Notes: generated by a model not told the origin, from the letters alone. A DNA stretch of 64,000 bases from Amblyornis subalaris (GCA_018881555.1 JACAXG010000164.1:1611747-1675746); one strand, 5' to 3'. Positions 10,705-22,774 are shown, counted from the stretch's first letter. A program made the numbers and translations.

Positions 10705-12372
10705 GAGTGAGCTTGAGAAGAATCTTATTTAGGCTCTACTGACTTAAAGAACATAGAGACCAAATCTAGTAACATCAGGAATTTGTGTAAGAGGCCTGAA
10801 AGATTGAGTATGTATTGCCTGTATGTACTACCAAGGTTAGGGTTCTCTTTAAAGAATGTAATCTGTATCTTCATTGTCCATTTTCAACATGAAAGTCAAC
10901 ATTATTGACAAGAAACAAACAAATACTAATCGAACAAATTAGTTACAATATTTTCCTATTCCTTTGTGGAGGAAACCTTTTCAATTAACTGTTTCCAGGT
11001 GTGTGCTTTAGCATTATTGCTTTGAGAATTTAACTGATAATAGCAACAAAAAGCGTGTAGAACGAGTGGCTGTATAATTTGTTATAGGACTCAAGCACTC
11101 CTAGGTGTTCAGTAGCACATCTCAATTGCAGTTTTATGCCAAATGCTGCATTCTTTTGACCTCCAGAATAATGTGCCTAGATGTGCTATAAATATTAAGA
11201 GTCCCTTTAGTTTCCTATGTAATTATTTAAATCTTGAATGGATACACAGTAAAGGGCTGATGAAAATACTGGGGGACAATAAAGACATAGTACATATTAT
11301 TTTAATTCTAAAACAAATTTAGTTTATTTCAAATGGATAAATTATAATGTCAGAGATATTAGAAATGGAGTCTCAGACATTCACCATCCTCTAATATCTG
11401 CATAAGTCCTGGATTCATCCAGAATGCTTAGAAGGCTGATGATGTTATACAGGACTTTTTAATGGCAGGTAAAGGGATGATGAAAAGTAATGNAATTTTT
11501 TTTTTAAGCTAAAAGCNTCACTGACACAGCTAACAGTGAGATCTTTCTTTTCCCAGATTGTCTGAAGATGAGTGATAGCTGATCGGCCAATGGGCTTGGC
11601 TGCTTCTGTGCTAAAGGGAAAAAGGAAAGAATGGTGTCTTGCAATTCCCTGAGCTCCAACTTGAATGTTGGCTTCCACCCTGAGGAGCATTGTGGTTGTA
11701 CGGCCTATTCTTTTACTTGGCTTCTGACCTCTTTTCTCTAGTAAAGTTAAAATCAGGGATCTTGTTCCTCTGTAAAAAAAGGAGGACTGTGGCAACCAAA
11801 GATTAACCTGGAAACTGCTATCCTCAGAGAAGGAAGATGTTATTNAAGTATCATTTGCTGCATGCAGTCAGTGAAAAAGTATGAACTACCTGTGATGGCT
11901 TTTTATGCTCCTCTGAATCCACACATCTAATGTAATTACTCATAGTTCATCTGCATGCAAGTAACACAAGAATCTTTTCCTTGCTCTTCGATAAATACAA
12001 AATTTTAATACTTGTCCAATTATTTGGGTTTTCCTTTTGTTGTTTGGTTTGGTTTGGATTTTTTGTACTATAACTGTCAATACATATATTCTGTGAGGAA
12101 TAAAGCTGTTTGGTAACATTTCTATATCTTTTTTAAATCTGTTTCCCTTTCAGCTCCACATATTTATCATCAATTTAACCATAAAAAAAAGATCGAGATA
12201 AAATGCGCTTTTTCCTATTTAAGCTAACATATATAACACCTGCAGTCAGCAGGCTGAATATATATTGAGCTATTTTGAAAAGACTTTCTTTGAATATCAT
12301 TTCTGGCATTCATTTGAGAATGCGAGGCTAAAAGAAAAAAGGCTAAAATTTACCAGGGAATCTTATTTTTAA

Positions 12373-13114
12373 AATCATAGAATGGTTTGGGTTGGAAGGG
12401 ACCTTAAAGATCCCCTAGTTGCAACCCCTCTGCCATGGGCAAGGACACCTTCCACTAGACCAGGTTGCTCTTAGCCCAATCCAAACTGGCTTTGAACACC
12501 TCCAAAGACAGGACTTTCACAGCTTCTCTGGGCAACCTGTTCCAGTGCCTCACCTCCCCTTGAGTAAAGAATTTCTTCCTCATATCTAATCTAAACCTGC
12601 CCTTTTTCAGCTTACAACCATTCTCATTTGCACTGTCACTACATGCCTTTGTCAAAAATCCCTCTCCACCTCTCCTGCTGACACCTTTAGGTACTGGAAA
12701 GTTGCTATAAGGTCTCCCTGGAGTCTTTTCTTCTCCAGGCTGAACAATTTCAATTCTCTCAGCCTGTCTTCATAGGAGAAGTACTCCAGACCTCTGATCA
12801 TCTTCATGGCTCTCCTCTGGATTCAATCTGACAAGTCCATGTCCTCCTTATATTGGGGGTCCAAGGGCCGGACACAGTATCCCAGGTGGGGTCTCATAAG
12901 AGAAGAGGGACAGAATCCCCTCCCTTGCCCTTCTGGCCACGCTGCTTTTGGTGCAGTCCAGGACTCAATTGGCTTTCTGGGTTGTGAGTGCCCATTGTCA
13001 GCTNATGTTGAGCTTCTCATCAATCAACACCCCCAAGTCCTTCTCTGAAGGCCTTCCCTCAAAATATTTTTCCTCCAGCCTGTGCTTTTGCTTGGAATTG
13101 CCCTGACCCAGGCG
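12373..13114 (-). mobile_element. CR1 LINE, outer copy, 3' part
   Basis: The segment opens with AATCATAGAATGGTTTGG, the reverse complement of the CR1 3' end, and continues with typical CR1 3'-region phrases such as GGTTGGAAGGGACC, CTGTTCCAGTGCC and CTTCTCCAGGCTGAACA. The LINE therefore runs on the minus strand with its 3' end at the left. The copy breaks at about 13114 and resumes at about 13429, because a second CR1 has inserted. All reading frames are broken. Confidence 0.93.
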
Positions 13115-13428
13115 AAGAATCATCGAATCATAGAATTCTAGAATACCCTGAGTTGAAAGTAATCCACAAGGATCACCAAAGTCCAACTCCTGGCCCTGCA
13201 CAGGACACCCCAACAATCACATCATGTGCCTGAGAGCATTGTCCAAACTCTTCCTGAACTCTGTCAGGCTTGGTGTTGTGACCACTTCCCTGGGGAGCCT
13301 GTTCCAGTGCCCAGCCACCCTCTGGGTGAAAAACCTTTCTCTAATATCCAATTTAAACCTTCCTAACTGAACTTAAACAGCTTAATGCTGTTCCCTCAGG
13401 TCCTGTCAGTGGTCATCAGAGAGAAGAG
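13115..13428 (-). mobile_element. CR1 LINE nested inside an older CR1
   Basis: A new CR1 3' end starts here (AATCATCGAATCATAGAATTC) and runs through TTCCCTGGGGAGCCTGTTCC and CACCCTCTGGGTGAAAAACC to its 5' truncation near GGTCATCAGAGAGAAGAG. To its right the sequence returns to the outer CR1 at exactly the point where that copy stopped. GAAG occurs at both junctions and may be a short target duplication. The wording of this copy is closest to the CR1 at 56810-57236, so they are probably one subfamily. Confidence 0.9.
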
Positions 13429-13555
13429 AGGATCTTGCACTCGGCCTTATTGAACCTTATTGATGAGGTTCACAGGGATCCCCCTCTCAACCCTGTCAAG
13501 GTCCCTCTGGATAGCATCCCTTCCTTCCAGCACATTGACTGCACCACATGGCTTG
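13429..13555 (-). mobile_element. CR1 LINE, outer copy, 5' part
   Basis: GATCTTGCACTCGGCC, GAGGTTCACAGGG and AGGTCCCTCTGGATAGCATC are the CR1 sequence that normally follows the CCTGACCCAGG block seen at 13101-13112. They show that this is the continuation of the copy beginning at 12373. It is 5'-truncated near 13555, as most CR1 copies are. Confidence 0.88.
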
Positions 13556-14795
13556 TTGTATTACTTATTTGCCAAAAAAAAAAACCCCAACGAAACCCCA
13601 AACTCTTTGTATAGAACACAGGAAAATATTTTATTTAACTTAGCAAAAATTAATTTCTTTCTCCTGAGTACCATCTATGTTATTGGGACTCAGAGTAAAG
13701 CACTGACAAAGAATTTAGATTGCTAATGACTGAAACCATTGTCCTCCTTCTAGTATTTAGATGTACTGAAGCAATTCCCATGCTTATATTGATGATATTA
13801 TAAGGCTAATATTGATTATACTACTGATTTAAGATTAAATTTAATAATTTATGCCTGATACGTTCATAAGAAAAAAGAGAGTTGATCTAATATAAGTCTG
13901 AGGGCTGAAATTCAAGGCTTTCATACAGCTTTTCCCTAGTTTAGTCATTTTCCCCCCTACTCTCTACCTGTAGATATACAGCATGAAAACTGGTGTATTC
14001 TGTTGCAGTTTCTTAAATGGATCACAGGACTCTAGGTAGTCTCTCTGAGTTGCTTTTTGTCTAACTTTTCCTTTTACAATAAAAGCAAAAAGAAAGCCAG
14101 AAATCCTTTCAGAGTTGAAACACCATGACTCAGCCGTCGTTACTTCTTCCGCAGTGCATCATTTCCAAAATATCTCAGAGAAGAGGAGGCCATGCCCCCT
14201 GTCAGAGACTGGTATGAAGAGAAAATGTGGAATAGGTAATGTTAAAGTCAATGCAAACAGAACCTGATAACCTGAGAAGCCAGTTGCTATGCTGACCTCT
14301 ACATCGCTTCTGATAAATAAAGGGGTCTTTGAAATGAACAATACCTCAAAGCCAAGTGGCATGAACTGGCTCATATTCATACTGCCAAAGGGCTACCCCC
14401 TCCCTCTTGAGATCAGATTAATAATTGAGCAGAGTGCTTAAAGTGGGAAAGCATCCAGTGTCTGAGCTCACCTCCTGCCTTTCTACCACAGCAGTGTAGA
14501 TAGTGAGTCTGAAGCCAGAGCCAAAACTGTAGGGANAGACCAAAGTTCCATATCCTGGCTGGATATCTGTGCCAAGGATTTGAATAAAACCCCCAGAACT
14601 AATTGGAACAAGATGCAATCCAGAAAGGGATACATCTTATCAGCATTGGTCAGACAGAAGCTTTTTGGAAGGTAGTGAGTGTATAAGTCTATTTACTGTA
14701 TAACTCACTGACAGGAATATAGGACCTTCCTTCTCAGTGTTTTGTAGGCTGCTATACAAATAGGCATCCAAATATGTGAAAGTATGTGTAAAATC

Positions 14796-14837
14796 CACAG
14801 AAACATGTTGCGGATAGGTAAAACCCTGCAAAAGAAA
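14796..14837 (-). repeat. 42-bp block shared with 49785-49826
   Basis: Read on the minus strand, this block matches the plus strand at 49785-49826 at 39 of 42 positions. It contains the uninterrupted shared core GGTTTTACCTATCCGCAACA. Similarity fades on both sides. I do not recognise the family. It could be a fragment of an old transposon, or the edge of one. The block coincides with a TTTCTTTTGCAG string, which resembles a splice acceptor on the minus strand. Confidence 0.8.
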
Positions 14838-16862
14838 CTCATTTACACTGGGAGATTTCTACACCTAGAAAGGATGAGGGAAATTTAAAGGAATGGAAAC
14901 TAGACACCATGGTTGCAACAGAAGAGCTAAATGTTTCTGAAGATCTGGTAGTGGCTTTTTTAAATAGGTGATTTACCTAGGTGATCACCTGCACTGATTA
15001 TCTCCAAAACCTTCCCAATTTTATGGACTTGATATATAATATTTTAGAATATGTCTAATTTCATTACTGGGAAGTCCATTAAAATTTTTGGTTTTGCAAT
15101 TTTAGACTGGAAGTTTGAGCTGTTATTTTTTTTATTAAGGAGAGGCATACTCTGAACAACCCCCTCCATCAGATTTAATCTGTTAAATAATGAGGTTATT
15201 TACCTCTCTAATGCACTTTGTGGTGAGGTGGTGCCAGCTAGTTCTTTGTTTGGAGTGTCAGTTTGACTTAGTCATTAATCTCATCTCTCTGAACAAGAGG
15301 TTTTTGTTTCATATTGTATTAGCTGATAGCCATGATGATATTGCAGTCTACTGGTAATGAGGTTCAGTGGTTGGATGTCATGAAGGTGCTATCTTCAGAG
15401 TGAGATCTTACGCCACATTTTCATTTGCAAGTCTCTGATTATTTTTTTCAGACATGTGTTAAAAATTCCGTAGTACTTTGGGATTTGGTCAGCTTTCCTT
15501 ATCTAAATTAATACCATCACAGACTTAATTAACACCAATATAAATACTCACAGCTTTTTGTATGATAGATCTGAATGTAAAATGCTGTGTTTGCATAAGC
15601 TGTTACATTACCACATACAATTTAGTGCTTTCTTAAGGGAATGCAAGTTACATAAAAACAACCAAATGTAAAATGAAATTAAACAATAGATACTTTTTCT
15701 GAATTGCATTATTTTTAGTATAACAGTCCTATCATCTGTGTTAGTGAGAAGCTTGTGCTAAATAGAGAAAAAAAATTGATGCAACACTTTTGCTTATTGC
15801 ATACACATGAAGGGATAGTGTTGCTGTTATTATTGAACATATGGTTTGCAGATTACACCTAGCAAAAAAATTGCCTTTCTTCTAGCTTAAGTTGTTTAGA
15901 AAATACCCTTTTTGTGGAAAAATGTTCTAGATAGTTCCTGTATTTATTTAAAGTTCTCTTTCTTTAAAAAAAAAAAAAATCAAAATTTATCTCTTTAAGG
16001 GAAAAACAATAACTACAAAAAACAACAACAACAACAAGAGCTAAGCAAGGATAATTACTTTCTGGATTATCCCTAGGATTTAAAACAAAAAAATTTACAA
16101 TGTTATATTAGATTTTGCCATTATCTCAAGCTTAAAACTTGTAAAATTTCTGGTAACATCAATATATTAACTTCAAGTCTTTCTCAATTGGAAAATCAGG
16201 GAAAAAAAGTGATTTTAATCTGTATTTGCTTGGAAGTTTACCAATGGGAAAGCTTAGTTAGAAGCATTTAACAAAACAAATTATAACAAAAAAGCAATAT
16301 TAAGATGGAAAACCCAAACTCTCAGAAGTTGAAACTACATGCTAAATCATAATTTCATCCCTCTCGAGCCTGATAATACAACCATTATAATAATTCTATT
16401 AAATTATTTTTATCTCAGACACTTCATACAGTGAATGGATAGTAATTTTCAAATGGACAGCAATTCAGTACTTTTTCTCTTCATTATTAAATGTAGTAGT
16501 CATATATTTACAGCAAAATATTCAAACTTTCTTTCAAAGATAGATTTGTTATATTTAGTTATCATCATGGACTTTCCCATAATGCTTACACCTCTGGAAT
16601 CTGAATGATTAAAGAATTAATTTGTCTCCAGACACTCCATAGTGAGGGAGAGATTGTCTTAATTGGGGAACTTAGAGGGAGACTGAAAAGATGCACTGAT
16701 ATTTGATGTCAAACTCGATTCATGTAAGTCTTGATTTTAAGGGGAAATCAGCTTCCTAGAGGATTTTATGTTCATAGCACAAATCCATTGACTTTAATTG
16801 CAGCTGGGAGCACTTACTACTGGTGAAAATGAGACTCTAGGGTGCCAGTGTGTACATAGATT

Positions 16863-16925
16863 AAAACAAAACAACAACAACAACAAAACAAACCAAAAAC
16901 CAAAACCAAAATCCAAATCCAAAAT
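16863..16925. repeat. CAA/AAACC-rich low-complexity tract
   Basis: Runs of AACAACAACAACAAAAC followed by AAACCAAAACC-type repeats. Minus-strand ORFs through it are low-complexity artefacts. Confidence 0.8.
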
Positions 16926-17927
16926 ACAGTTTGCTTTAAAGTCATAGCAAGTTAGAAACAGAACATGTAAAGGATGCAGGTTTGCCACACAAATCAAACA
17001 CCTTACCCATAGAACCCTTTTTCCTCCTCTTGAAAATTTTTGCTTATACAGCTTAACATACCTTCAGATAATTTGGTGGAATATTTGGGGATTCTTTCAC
17101 CACTTCATTACACTGTCTGTAATGCAAGCATTATTCTCTCTCTACAGTAAATAGAATAAAATTCCTGCCAAAAGCATGATTAAACTCTGCATAGGGATGC
17201 GGACCTCAAATCATGCTTCTTATGAACAACCTTCTATTATTTCCTTAATTTGTATTTGCCATCTTACTGCTTGATTTTTGACCATTAATAATCTCTGAAC
17301 ATGAATTTTTGATGTGTAACACCCCTTTTTATTAAGAGGCTAATTAAAATCATTACTATAAATTGTGTGCTTTGGTACCTCAACCAAAATGTCTCACACT
17401 CTGCCACTTGAGCTGATTGAATACCAAGAACGTGCTCTCTAAACCACTCTCACAAGGGAGGGCACCAGCAAGAGATTTCACAGGTATTTGCTGTCATTTG
17501 CATTCCCTCCAAACATCGGAAGGAATCACGTTTTAGCAAGTCAGGTTCTATTTTCCTATTTTCTTCANGTATACCTGTCTAAACTGCCTGTTTCTCAAAC
17601 CTCTAGATTTATCATCTGAATTTTCATTCCAACTGCATCCTTCTAATGTGGAGAGCCCGACCATCCCTTCCCTATATACATTTACTTTGATGTCTCCTGC
17701 CTTAACCCCTACTACCATTTTTCAGTAGCTCCCATTTATTCTAATACTGCCCTAGAAGTCCCTATTTTATTTCCTTTATTCAAGGAGTTCTTATTCTCAA
17801 TATCTTGTCCTTCATATAATCTGTCTCTCCTACCTTCCTTCATTTGCTCTTTTTAGTGATTTCCAATCCCATCCTAATTCCTTGGGCTTCTCATTCATCC
17901 ATTCATCAAAATGACTCTTCTTAAATA

Positions 17928-18095
17928 TGTCTGCCTGCCTNNNNNNNNNNNNNNNNNNNNNNNNNNNNNNNNNNNNNNNNNNNNNNNNNNNNNNNNNNNN
18001 NNNNNNNNNNNNNNNNNNNNNNNNNNNNNNNNNNNNNNNNNNNNNNNNNNNNNNNNNNNNNNNNNNNNNNCCTCCCTCCCTCCCTCCCTCCCTTC
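17928..18095. repeat. CCTN microsatellite containing an assembly gap
   Basis: CTGCCTGCCT runs into 130 N bases (17941-18070), and the far side is (CCTC)n. The gap therefore lies in a CCTG/CCTC-type simple repeat that was not assembled through. The N count may be nominal and not the true length. Any ORF called across the Ns is meaningless. Confidence 0.9.
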
Positions 18096-21000
18096 TCTTC
18101 TGTAGTTTCCTGTTTAAGCCTTTTAATAAGAGCTCCTCCTAAGTATTGTTGGGTGGTCCATTCCCTTTCCACTTACCCTTTTCCTCTTCCCCTTTTCTCT
18201 TTTTCTTTGCATTTATTTATCAGCCTGGTTTTACTCTTTTTTTTTTTCTTCAGTTGCTTCACCTTTCTTTCCCAGGAGCTGGTCTCTATTTCTATCCCTG
18301 CTTCAGGCAATGTGGTTCCCATACTTCTTTGACTCTGTCTTGTGGCCTGCAAGTGTTATTCTAGTGTTCTGTCCCTGAGTCAGTCAGAAAGCTTCCTTTC
18401 CTGAACTGATTGGGTCTTTCCCCGGGATAAGATGCTGGCCTGAGTGGCACAAGAATGACAGAGTTCAAGTACTTATGTTCCTTTCCGCAGAATACAATAA
18501 TAGCTTTGTTCCTAATTCATAAAGGATACAGCTTTTGAAGCAATTAATGAAAGGGAATGCTATTAATTTCACTTGTTATTAGTTGTAATGTAGATTTTGG
18601 AATAAAAGGATAGGCCCCAAGAAAAGCTTAAAAGTTCTCTAGCAGTTTTAACCAATGTTTTAATTAATAATGAGCTAAGGCTATCTCACTGATCACAAAA
18701 GAGAAATGCACTTATCAAAACCAATCTGAAAATATAGGTTTCATAGTGACTCTCTGATAGCACAGTGGATATGTATTAGATATATGTGAGAGGCAAAACA
18801 TATTTGGTCAAGAGACGGACCCTTCTGCACTACATCATATTAATTTACTCTATTAATACGAACAACACACTATCACAATTATTACATTATGAAATGGGCA
18901 ACTAAAAATCATACTATGTGCAACACTGAGAAAAGGAAAAATAGTATTATTAGGTTTTGTTCTACGGGTTCTCTTTTCTATCCCACAGCTTGCCCTGTAT
19001 ATATTTGATTATAAAAATAAGTTGATATGCCTAATATCAGCTTGAAGGAACTCCTTGGAAATAGATGCACAGACGCTGTGCCTTCATTCATTTCTTTTTC
19101 CTCAATGTTGTATTTGCTTGATATATTTCTCATAGAAAAACCCCTATTGAGAATCCAATAATCATATTTTTTTTCCTGTAGGCAACATACACAACATCAT
19201 AATCATAATTATGAGAGTCATCTCCCTTCATCTTAGCCACCTAAATGTTAGGGGCCAGTTTAGTCAGGTGTCTACTATATATGTTAAGGGCTTTGTTGCT
19301 GAAGAAGAAAGATACATCCCTCCAGAAAAATTTTCATCTCAACTATGTCAGATGTCAACTGTCTCCTACCTTAGGAGACAGTTATGTCTCTCTCTACTGG
19401 CATAATTGTCATGAAAATTCATCACTGGGATAAAATTTACAGTGGAGATGAAGGTTTTCCATTGGATAGAGTGATCGAGACAACCATTTTAACTATACAA
19501 ATGACCACACATACTGTCTTATCTCATAAATGACTGGTAACAAGGAGGCAGTGTCTTATGTCCTTTATCCTCTAGTCAGAGACACAAGCATCGTTTATAA
19601 CATTTAATCAATATAGGTATTTATCTACTGCAGTTTAAAAAAAGGACATTATATAGTTATTAGAACGAAAAATGTTCAGTTCATACTAATCTGTCTAAAC
19701 TCTATGAACCTGGGTATGAACTCCTGGTTCTCGTTACATCAGGTGTTTCAAGTTTCGCTGTTGACTTCAGAGAACTTAGATTTCACAGATAAAATTTTTA
19801 TATCCTACACAAACTACGTTCTCTCTGACCAAGGTTTCACAGAAAGAATGTGTGAATTATTCGACATTCCTGTCATTTCTAAATAAGGTAACAAATTATT
19901 TTTCCCCCTTTTATATTTGAAACAGTTATTACCAGGAACCAATACCTGAGGTGCAGTTTTAAAAGTGGTTCAGCAACACATTTAGTATCAGTTGTGATGT
20001 TGACATGTCTAGAATCCCTTAGAGTTAACAGAAGTTGTTAATTATATCACTTTCAGTAGCTAAACTGTAGTAGCTGTTACTTATTGAGTAAACAAACTTC
20101 AATCAAATCTAAGACTTCCCAGCCTCATTAAGGATCTTAAAAAAAAAGAAAAAAAAAAGAAGATAGTTGACTGTTTTGAAAGGCACATTGACTTTATTAA
20201 TCTTTTAGCTATAAGGCACATGAATCTTTAAACTGCAAGGCATCAATGTAATTAAATGGTGTTTTAAAGATATATAGATTTAAATGCATGTAAAGCAAAG
20301 AAAAATGTCCATTTTCAGGGCAAAAGCAAACTACTGAAATCTGCCACAAACTGGTACCTGAATAGAAGTTCTCATTTTTGCTAATGTTGCAGGTTCTATT
20401 GCAGTTAATGTTTTACTGATATTGACAAACCAATAATTTAAATCTNTAATTGTAATCCATAATTTTAAAAGAGATGCATGAGTTTTGATGTCTGGAAATT
20501 GCTTTAAATCTAACCGTAAAAGTGAAAAAAAAGATAGACAAAACCAAGAAAGGTGTAAGTAGTTATGTGTATAATTTTTGAAAGTGAAGTAATTTTGGTA
20601 TATTACATATGCTTAGACAGTCTACCTTATTTTAAAAGCATTTCTGCACTAACAATTTGTCACTGGATCCATCCAATGTGACTACATTTCAGAGTAAAGC
20701 CTTCTATTGCCTGTTAATAAGACAAACACTCTAGGTTTTTGAACAGGTAGTCTACCAAAGTAGGCCGGAGTACTGATCCTGTGGGAAGGGCAAGATACCT
20801 ATTTTACTCATATTAAAATAATGTAACTAACTCAGTATAAGCCTTAGCAGTGTCTTGGTCTAGAGACCATTAGGAAATGGAAATAATTTTCACCACTTAA
20901 AATATGTGAATGGAGGTAATACGTAGTATTAATTTTTTCTTTTTCTTAACCTGCAAGGATTTTATACTGGTGATAAATAATATCTCATTTGAGAAATGGT

Positions 21001-21854
21001 ACTGGATAGTCCTCTCAAATGCGGGGCTTATGTCTCTTACTCATATCTTGATCACATCTTATGTTTGAATATCAGGTATATTTTTCTGATCATCTGGAAC
21101 TCAAACTGCAAAGGTCATTAAACAGACACATGTAATTAATAGATGTATATTCACGTGATTTTTTCAAATTATAATGCTCAAGTGTAGAAATTAGTACACA
21201 TATATGAGTTTATTTGAATTAAATGTTGTTGCTTATGATAAGCTTATAATGAAAAAAACAAAATGGCATTTAGAACTCTGAAGAAGGATGTTCAAGATTA
21301 ATTCAATGTACTTATATGTGCAAAATGTTCCTTTAACTGATGATTTTACAGTATTATCTAAGTGCAGTCCACTCTCTCTGTCAGTGAACAGTGAGCTGGA
21401 AAAAAACCCAAATTGGAACTGGAATAAATTTGAGATAGTCATAGCTGTGAACCTGTGTGAATAGAAAATGTTTCTTCATATGACTCTAGAGAAATTGCGA
21501 CATGCTCTCAAAGTGAAAACCAAAGTCATAACTGGAGCTGAGGGCAATATCTATAGTAACAGACAAAATGCAGCAGGGGATAGGCACAGCCAATAGTATG
21601 CAATTATCTTCTAATTTTTTTTTTCCACATTTGGTATGCTCCCTAGAATGGCTACAGTTAGTACAAAACAGATTTCCCCTGCCTATTCCTATTCATGATC
21701 TGAGGGATAGCACAGCTGAGGGAATATTTCAGGGGACTTTAGGGATAAAGAACTCTTTTTGAAGGGAATAGAAAGTTTTAGCCACATGAGCACAAGCTAT
21801 GATGCACCGCTTACCTTGAGGACCAATGAACAAGGCCTTGTCATTGTATTTCAC
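18096..21854. other. AT-rich non-genic stretch
   Basis: No exon or known transposon identified. A pyrimidine-rich patch follows the gap to about 18290. The main structure is the imperfect palindrome at 19316-19431. An A/G-rich tract lies at about 20139-20161. Confidence 0.6.
19316..19431. repeat. Long imperfect palindrome with a perfect 12-bp core hairpin
   Basis: The centre is a perfect inverted repeat: AACTGTCTCCTA (19357-19368), a three-base spacer, then TAGGAGACAGTT (19372-19383). Outside it, AATTTTCAT (19329-19337) pairs with ATGAAAATT (19411-19419), CAACTATGTCAG pairs loosely with the region around 19397-19409, and ATCCC (19316) pairs with GGGAT (19427). The right arm is several bases longer. 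This could be a small non-autonomous DNA transposon, a fold-back element or a templated inversion. No target duplication was identified. Confidence 0.75.
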
Positions 21855-21960
21855 AGCATAAGAAGGACATAAACTTGTTGGAAAGTGTCCAGAGGAGGGC
21901 CATAAAGATGATCAGAAGGCTGAAACACCTCTCCTGTGAAGAGAGGTTGAGAGAGTTCTG
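21855..21960 (+). mobile_element. Old CR1 LINE fragment
   Basis: AGAAGGACATAAACTTGTTGGAAAGTGTCCAGAGGAGGGC and the following GAAGATGATCAGAAGGCTG-like and CACCTCTCCTGTGAAGAGAGG text match the CR1 region some 400 bases before its 3' end, in plus orientation. It stops abruptly in GAGAGAGTTCTG without the CR1 3' end. Confidence 0.8.
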
Positions 21961-22187
21961 AAGAAAGCATAAAGTACCAGTGGGTATAGTAGATGATAAA
22001 CAAAGAGAAAATAGGTGTTACTACCACAACACTACTAAAACCTCACAATTTCTTTCCCCCTCAAAATCTTAACAACACTAGAACATTGAGAAAAACTATT
22101 ATCAAATACTAGTATTACACTTCCTATTTCTTGCCATGGAGATCATTGAACAGATTTAAAGCATATATATCCAGGTTACTAGAACAG

Positions 22188-22584
22188 CACATTCTGTGAG
22201 GACCAGCTGAAGGAATCACACTTATTCAGCCTAAACAAGAGGATTGAGGGGATCTAGTAGCAGCCCTGCAATACTTGGAAGTAGGTTGCTGGGAAGATGA
22301 AGCCAGAGCCTTTACTGAGGTGCACAGCAGCACGAAGAGGGAAAGAGAAATGTAAATTCAGACAGGTGAGGTTCTGAATAGGTATAAGGAAAATAAAACA
22401 CTATGAGGATAATTAAGCATACAAACTCAGCCAGAGAGGCTGCAAAGTCTCTGTCCTTTGAAGTCTTCAAGATTTGATGGTAGAAGAGCAAAACCTGGTC
22501 TGAATTCAGCACTGACCTTTTTCTGAGCAGGAGGTAAAACTGACCAGCTGAGATTCCTTTCTGACTGAGAGATTCTTTGATTAT
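22188..22584 (+). mobile_element. Old CR1 LINE 3' end
   Basis: A diverged plus-strand CR1 can be followed from CTGTGAGGACCAGCTGAAGG through TTCAGCCTAAACAAGAGGATTGAGGGGATCT, GCAGCCCTGCAATACTTGGA and AGAGGCTGCAAAGTCTCTGTCC to a degraded 3' end near GAGATTCTTTGATTAT. Its start overlaps in CR1 coordinates with the end of the fragment at 21855-21960. The two are therefore separate insertions, or a local duplication, and not one interrupted copy. Frames are destroyed. Confidence 0.78.
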
Positions 22585-22592
22585 TTATATGG

Positions 22593-22774
22593 ACAAAAAC
22601 AAAGCAAACAAACAAAAAAAGTAAAATAAAAACATAACAAAAAAAACCAAAACAAAAACCCTCACCCCAAAACAAGAACAACAAAACCCCTAAATGAACA
22701 AACAAAAAAATAATGAACCAAACCAAAACAACACACCAAAAAAACCCCAACCCCCCACCTCAAAAAACCCCCCA
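22593..22774. repeat. A-rich tract with AAAC and AACCCC units
   Basis: About 180 bases of almost only A and C on the plus strand. It directly follows the 3' end of the CR1 copy and may include a decayed tail or a simple repeat grown from it. The long hydrophobic minus-strand ORF through it is an artefact of composition. Confidence 0.85.

Larger units (their letters stand above)
5201..12372. other. AT-rich non-genic stretch
   Basis: Mostly unique AT-rich sequence with no recognised exon or transposon. It holds a short tandem duplication at 5515-5548, a pair of overlapping ORFs at 6366-6919, a poly-A tract at 10689-10704 and a cluster of E-boxes near 9990. Small ORFs on both strands are compatible with chance. 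Confidence 0.6.
13556..17927. other. AT-rich non-genic stretch
   Basis: No exon or transposon recognised. The stretch contains three consecutive minus-strand ORFs of 63-73 codons between 14159 and 14831, which I do not recognise. It also holds one copy of the 42-bp shared block (14796-14837), A-tracts (15966-15979) and CAA-rich low-complexity patches at 16017-16036 and 16863-16925. Confidence 0.55.

Noticed and set aside
12806..13216. ORFs of 66-80 codons on both strands
   Set aside because: They lie wholly in the nested CR1 copies and include an ambiguous base.
17911..18172. ORFs spanning the assembly gap
   Set aside because: Most of their codons are N, so there is no evidence of coding.
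22427..22750. 107-codon hydrophobic minus-strand ORF
   Set aside because: It lies over an A/C low-complexity tract; Phe/Val/Leu runs are a product of composition, with an old CR1 at its other end.
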